A stretch of DNA of 34,854 bases from Herpetosiphon llansteffanensis (GTDB taxonomy: Bacteria > Chloroflexota > Chloroflexia > Chloroflexales > Herpetosiphonaceae). Location: positions 1-34,854 of the forward strand of contig NZ_PUBZ01000121.1 of the NCBI RefSeq assembly GCF_003205875.1, written 5' to 3'. Both the position numbers and the translations under genes were made by a program. Each line of letters opens with the position of its first letter. Position 1 is the stretch's first letter. Below are positions 32,147 through 34,854 of this stretch, piece by piece. The notes beneath the pieces were generated by a model. That model was not told the origin of the DNA, made no database searches, and saw only the letters and a list, made by a program, of their open reading frames with translations.

Positions 32147-33001
32147 TTAGATCGACTCGATCGTCAGGTTTTGGCGTTCGAGAGCATCCATTAAGCCACT
32201 TTGCAAATCGGCGCGGGTGGCGATGCTATCCAAGCGAATGCCCAATTGCACGATTGTTTGGGCAATTTCGTTGCTAATGCCAACGACAATGGTTTCGGTG
32301 CCAAGCAACTTAAGCGCGTTGATGGCCTGCAAGATGTAGTTAGCCACAGCAGTATCAACCACCGGCACGCCCGTTAAATCTAAGATTACAGTGTCGGCGT
32401 TGTTGCGTGAACTGGCTTGAAGCAAGGCTGTAATAATCTGATCAGCTTGGACGGGATCGATGCCGCCAACCAAGGGTAAGACCAAAATACCTGGCAAAAT
32501 TGGCACGACTGGCACGGCGCGTGCAGCAATTTCTGCCTTGAGTAAAGAATCTTGCTGGCTCATACGCGCAATTTCGTCGCGGCGGGCGCTAATTTGAGTT
32601 TCCAGCTCCATTGCTTCGCTAACATCGTGAAAATAGCCCACCACATATTCTGGTGGCTGAGCATCGCCCAATGGTTTGAGCATAAAACGCGCAGCTAAAT
32701 GGCGGTTGCTTGGCTGACCATGCGCATCGACAATCACATAATCTAAAGTTGGCAAAAAGACCTTTTCGCCAGCAAAGGCGCGTTTGATCTCTGCCTGAAC
32801 GTCGGGATCAGCCAGCGAAGGATCAGCAAATAAATTGTAATTTGCTTGCAGCTCCAACATTTCGGCTGGACTTAGATTGAAAATGCGGCGTAACGCGGTG
32901 TTGGTGTATACAGCCTTGCCAGTGCTATCGTAAATTGCTGAACCGATTGACATAACCGACCAAGCGCTACTGCGAATGAGTGTATTTAAACTAGGAGCCA
33001 T
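32147..33001 (-). CDS. PAS-STAS regulator (RsbR-like), downstream copy
   Basis: 284 residues. A PAS domain (about 14-135, AIYDSTGKAVYTNTALRRIF...GYFHDVSE) leads to a short coiled coil (about 136-160) and a STAS domain (about 170-278). The STAS part has VILDLTGVPVVDTAVANYIL, the loop in which RsbR/RsbS proteins carry phosphorylated Thr/Ser. It resembles stressosome-type or anti-sigma-antagonist regulators. It is the tandem paralogue of the gene 9 bases upstream; the STAS halves are near-identical in sequence pattern. No kinase or phosphatase of the Rsb set is in the window. Confidence 0.9.
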   Translation of the reverse strand: MAPSLNTLIRSSAWSVMSIGSAIYDSTGKAVYTNTALRRIFNLSPAEMLELQANYNLFADPSLADPDVQAEIKRAFAGEKVFLPTLDYVIVDAHGQPSNRHLAARFMLKPLGDAQPPEYVVGYFHDVSEAMELETQISARRDEIARMSQQDSLLKAEIAARAVPVVPILPGILVLPLVGGIDPVQADQIITALLQASSRNNADTVILDLTGVPVVDTAVANYILQAINALKLLGTETIVVGISNEIAQTIVQLGIRLDSIATRADLQSGLMDALERQNLTIESI

Positions 33002-33010
33002 GGGCGCACC

Positions 33011-33871
33011 TCACGAACGAGCACGAATAACTTGGCCTTGCCGACGGAGCGCGGTTTGCAAGCCGCTTTGCAAATCGGCGCGGGTGGTAATATCCTCGAG
33101 CCGCAAGCCCAATTGAACGAGGGTTTGGGCAATTTCAGGGCTGATGCCAACCACAATCGTATCGGTGCCGAGCAACTTAAGCGCTTTGATTGCTTGCAGC
33201 AAATAATTAGCAACCGCTGTATCAACGACCGGAATCCCAGTCACATCGAGCAACAGCGTATCGGCGCTATGCTCGGAAGCAGCTTCCAACAAACAATTCA
33301 ACACATATTCGGCGCGGCGTGAATCGACGGCCCCAACCAGCGGCAGCACTAAAATACCAGGTAGCACTGGCACAACTGGAGCCGAACGGGCCTCGATTTC
33401 GGCGCGCATGGCCTCTTGTTGCTGCTCGGCAAGCTGAATTTCGTGCTTGCGGCTATCGAGTTCGCGGCGCATGGTTACTTGCGAGGTAATATCCGTAAAA
33501 AATGCCACAATATAGTCGCCAGTTTTCTCCTCGACACGCAACGGAGCCAAGTTGAGTCGCGCCACGATATGCTTGCCAGATGGGCGGGCATGGACGTTCA
33601 GCAACTCATAATCGAGTTCGCCGATGCGCGATTTTTTGCCTTCGAAGGCTGAGGTGATTGCATTTTTTGTCAGTGGCGCTTGAAGCGAAGGGTCACGATG
33701 CAGATTATAATGCAGTTGCGCTTGGGTAGCTTCTTCGGGCAGATATTGCAATAACTCCATTCCCGCAAGGTTGATTAATTCGGCGCGCCCGCTGCGGTGG
33801 TAAATCAGCGAGGCAATCGGAGCGTGAATCCAGCCATGGCTCATTTGTTGAATAAGTGTTTCTGGCAACAT
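33011..33871 (-). CDS. PAS-STAS regulator (RsbR-like), upstream copy
   Basis: 286 residues with the same layout as its neighbour: PAS (about 15-135, SLIYHRSGRAELINLAG...VAFFTDITS), coiled coil (about 136-165) and STAS (about 170-278, LLLDVTGIPVVDTAVANYLL). It starts a two-gene operon; the second gene begins 9 bases past its stop with GAGG of the ribosome site overlapping the stop. It is divergent from the methyltransferase gene 51 bases away, with TATAAT (33904-33909 on the minus strand) a likely -10. The two PAS domains differ more than the STAS domains, suggesting different inputs to a shared output. Confidence 0.9.
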   Translation of the reverse strand: MLPETLIQQMSHGWIHAPIASLIYHRSGRAELINLAGMELLQYLPEEATQAQLHYNLHRDPSLQAPLTKNAITSAFEGKKSRIGELDYELLNVHARPSGKHIVARLNLAPLRVEEKTGDYIVAFFTDITSQVTMRRELDSRKHEIQLAEQQQEAMRAEIEARSAPVVPVLPGILVLPLVGAVDSRRAEYVLNCLLEAASEHSADTLLLDVTGIPVVDTAVANYLLQAIKALKLLGTDTIVVGISPEIAQTLVQLGLRLEDITTRADLQSGLQTALRRQGQVIRARS

Positions 33872-33922
33872 ATGCGACCCTCAATCACTGGCATTGTTTG
33901 TAAATTATAAGCGAGGTTGGCA

Positions 33923-34681
33923 ATGGATGAACAGCGGATGTGGTGGGAAGAATTATTTCAAATTCACGAGTTTGCAACCTATGCTGATGTTGCCGCAAAT
34001 CTCACTAGCAATGAAGTTGATTTTCTGGAAACGGTGTTGAATTTAACCCCCGATATGCGGGTTTTGGATTTGGCCTGTGGCAATGGTCGGCATCTGTTGG
34101 GTTTGGCGCGGCGTGGCTATCACGTTGATGGCGTTGAGCTGGCTACGCCATTAGTTGATCAGCTTAGCGCCCAAATTACTGCTGAGCAATTGCCCGCGCG
34201 GGTGATTGCTGGCGATATGCGCCAACTTGACGATTTGGGCATGTATGATGTGATCTTGATTATGAATAGCTCGCTGGGCTTTTTCAGCGATCATGAACAT
34301 CAACAACTGCTGAATGATTTGGCCGATCATCTCGTGCCCCAAGGGCGTTTAGTGCTGCAATGTATCAATCCCTATCAGATTAGCAGCTATATGCAGCACT
34401 ATCGGCGGGGCTGGCATCAGGTTGGGCCGGGCTATGTGCTGCGCGAATCGCACTTTAACCCCATCACTGGCACAATTGAAACTGCCTATCGCTATATTGA
34501 GCCAAATGGTGGCGAGGCTGTGCATCCAGGCGAGCGGATTCGTTTATATACGTTTCCCGAATGGCAGCAGCATTTGCAACGAGCTGGCTTGCGGGTGCAA
34601 GCGGTGTTTGGCGATGCGGTGATGCCAATCGTTGCCTTCGATGAAGCGAGTCAATGGCAAATTTTAATGGCGATGAAATAG
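33923..34681 (+). CDS. Class I SAM-dependent methyltransferase
   Basis: 252 residues. Motif I VLDLACGNGRHLLGLA (about 47-62), acid loop VDGVELATPLV, motif II IAGDMRQLDDLGMYDVILI and post-motif LVPQGRLVLQCINPY are present. The substrate is unknown. The start at 33923 is chosen because GAGG (33913-33916) is six bases upstream; the TTG at 33917 is too close to it. It is divergent from the PAS-STAS pair. It shows no sign of truncation. Confidence 0.9.
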   Translation: MDEQRMWWEELFQIHEFATYADVAANLTSNEVDFLETVLNLTPDMRVLDLACGNGRHLLGLARRGYHVDGVELATPLVDQLSAQITAEQLPARVIAGDMRQLDDLGMYDVILIMNSSLGFFSDHEHQQLLNDLADHLVPQGRLVLQCINPYQISSYMQHYRRGWHQVGPGYVLRESHFNPITGTIETAYRYIEPNGGEAVHPGERIRLYTFPEWQQHLQRAGLRVQAVFGDAVMPIVAFDEASQWQILMAMK

Positions 34682-34854
34682 AGGATTGGGGATCGGTTAT
34701 TGGGGGTTGGGGATCGGTATGGATAGGCTATAGGCTGGTTTGAAATTCCAATAAATCTTCGATAGCCAATAGCCCAAAGCCTATTACCACTTTTTTACGC
34801 TGCACCGCTGGGTTAAATCCCGATCCCTGATCCCCAACCCCCGATCCCTGATCC
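34682..34854. repeat. Inverted-repeat intergenic element, cut by window end
   Basis: The left part has GGGGATCGG twice, including GGGGGTTGGGGATCGG at 34702-34717. The right part (34820-34842) is its inverse, CCGATCCCTGATCCCCAACC and on. Between them, GGCTATAGGCTGG and GATAGCCAATAGCCC form a second inverted pair. It resembles the GGGATCAGGGG stretch near 9090. No coding capacity was seen; the element may continue past the edge. Confidence 0.6.

Overview
The window looks like a chromosomal segment of a filamentous gliding Chloroflexota, most like Herpetosiphon. This is inferred from gene style, not from a search: roughly balanced base composition, WXG100 proteins, secreted proteins with the 'GyW..nGGLpvFGyP...Q.FER.R.E.HPe' repeat and Pro/Thr tails, PAS-STAS regulators, a three-domain lipoprotein NirK and a dCTP deaminase of the 'GKSTYARCG' type. 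Gene density is high and no gap without a gene exceeds 300 bases. The larger gaps hold repeats or operator-like palindromes.

Layout. (1) 1-2620, minus strand: a WXG100 protein cut by the window edge, 3-methyladenine DNA glycosylase, a small membrane protein and a group-2-like sigma factor with an unusual four-Cys insert. (2) 2845-7638: a CBM48-GH13 glucan-active enzyme, a minimal AraC regulator with a VOC protein, an XRE/MmyB-type regulator with a dual-specificity phosphatase truncated by an in-frame amber codon, and a small membrane protein. Two inverted copies of a roughly 130-bp palindromic repeat lie in gaps here. (3) 7810-8934: nadA, with a strong promoter overlapped by operator-like 19-bp palindromes. 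(4) 9183-14649: a nitrite/nitric oxide island with two 4-TM heme-copper/NnrS-like proteins, a RIC/DUF542 protein, copper nitrite reductase, a 2[4Fe-4S] ferredoxin, a Crp/Fnr regulator, a cupin and a 12-TM NnrS-like protein.

(5) 14762-16599: a WXG100-calpain fusion followed by a lipoprotein, which reads as a secreted protease effector and a partner. (6) 16695-20902: a two-gene module, a protein with two TerB_N-like motifs and a TPR-like end plus a SNF2 ATPase. (7) 21075-24418: ribE, a methyltransferase and ribBA, with convergent radC. (8) 24524-27480: a NarL-type two-component pair, a YigZ/IMPACT protein and a GNAT acetyltransferase. (9) 27579-27664: tRNA-Leu(UAA) with its own promoter and terminator. 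(10) 27774-34681: a lamin-tail-domain secreted protein, acpS, dcd interrupted by an HNH intein, a receiver-RodZ-like fusion, two tandem PAS-STAS proteins and a methyltransferase. The last 170 bases are the start of another inverted-repeat element.

The most unusual items are the WXG100-calpain/lipoprotein pair, the dcd intein with a non-canonical penultimate residue, the TerB_N-like/SNF2 pair, and the receiver-RodZ fusion directly upstream of dcd.
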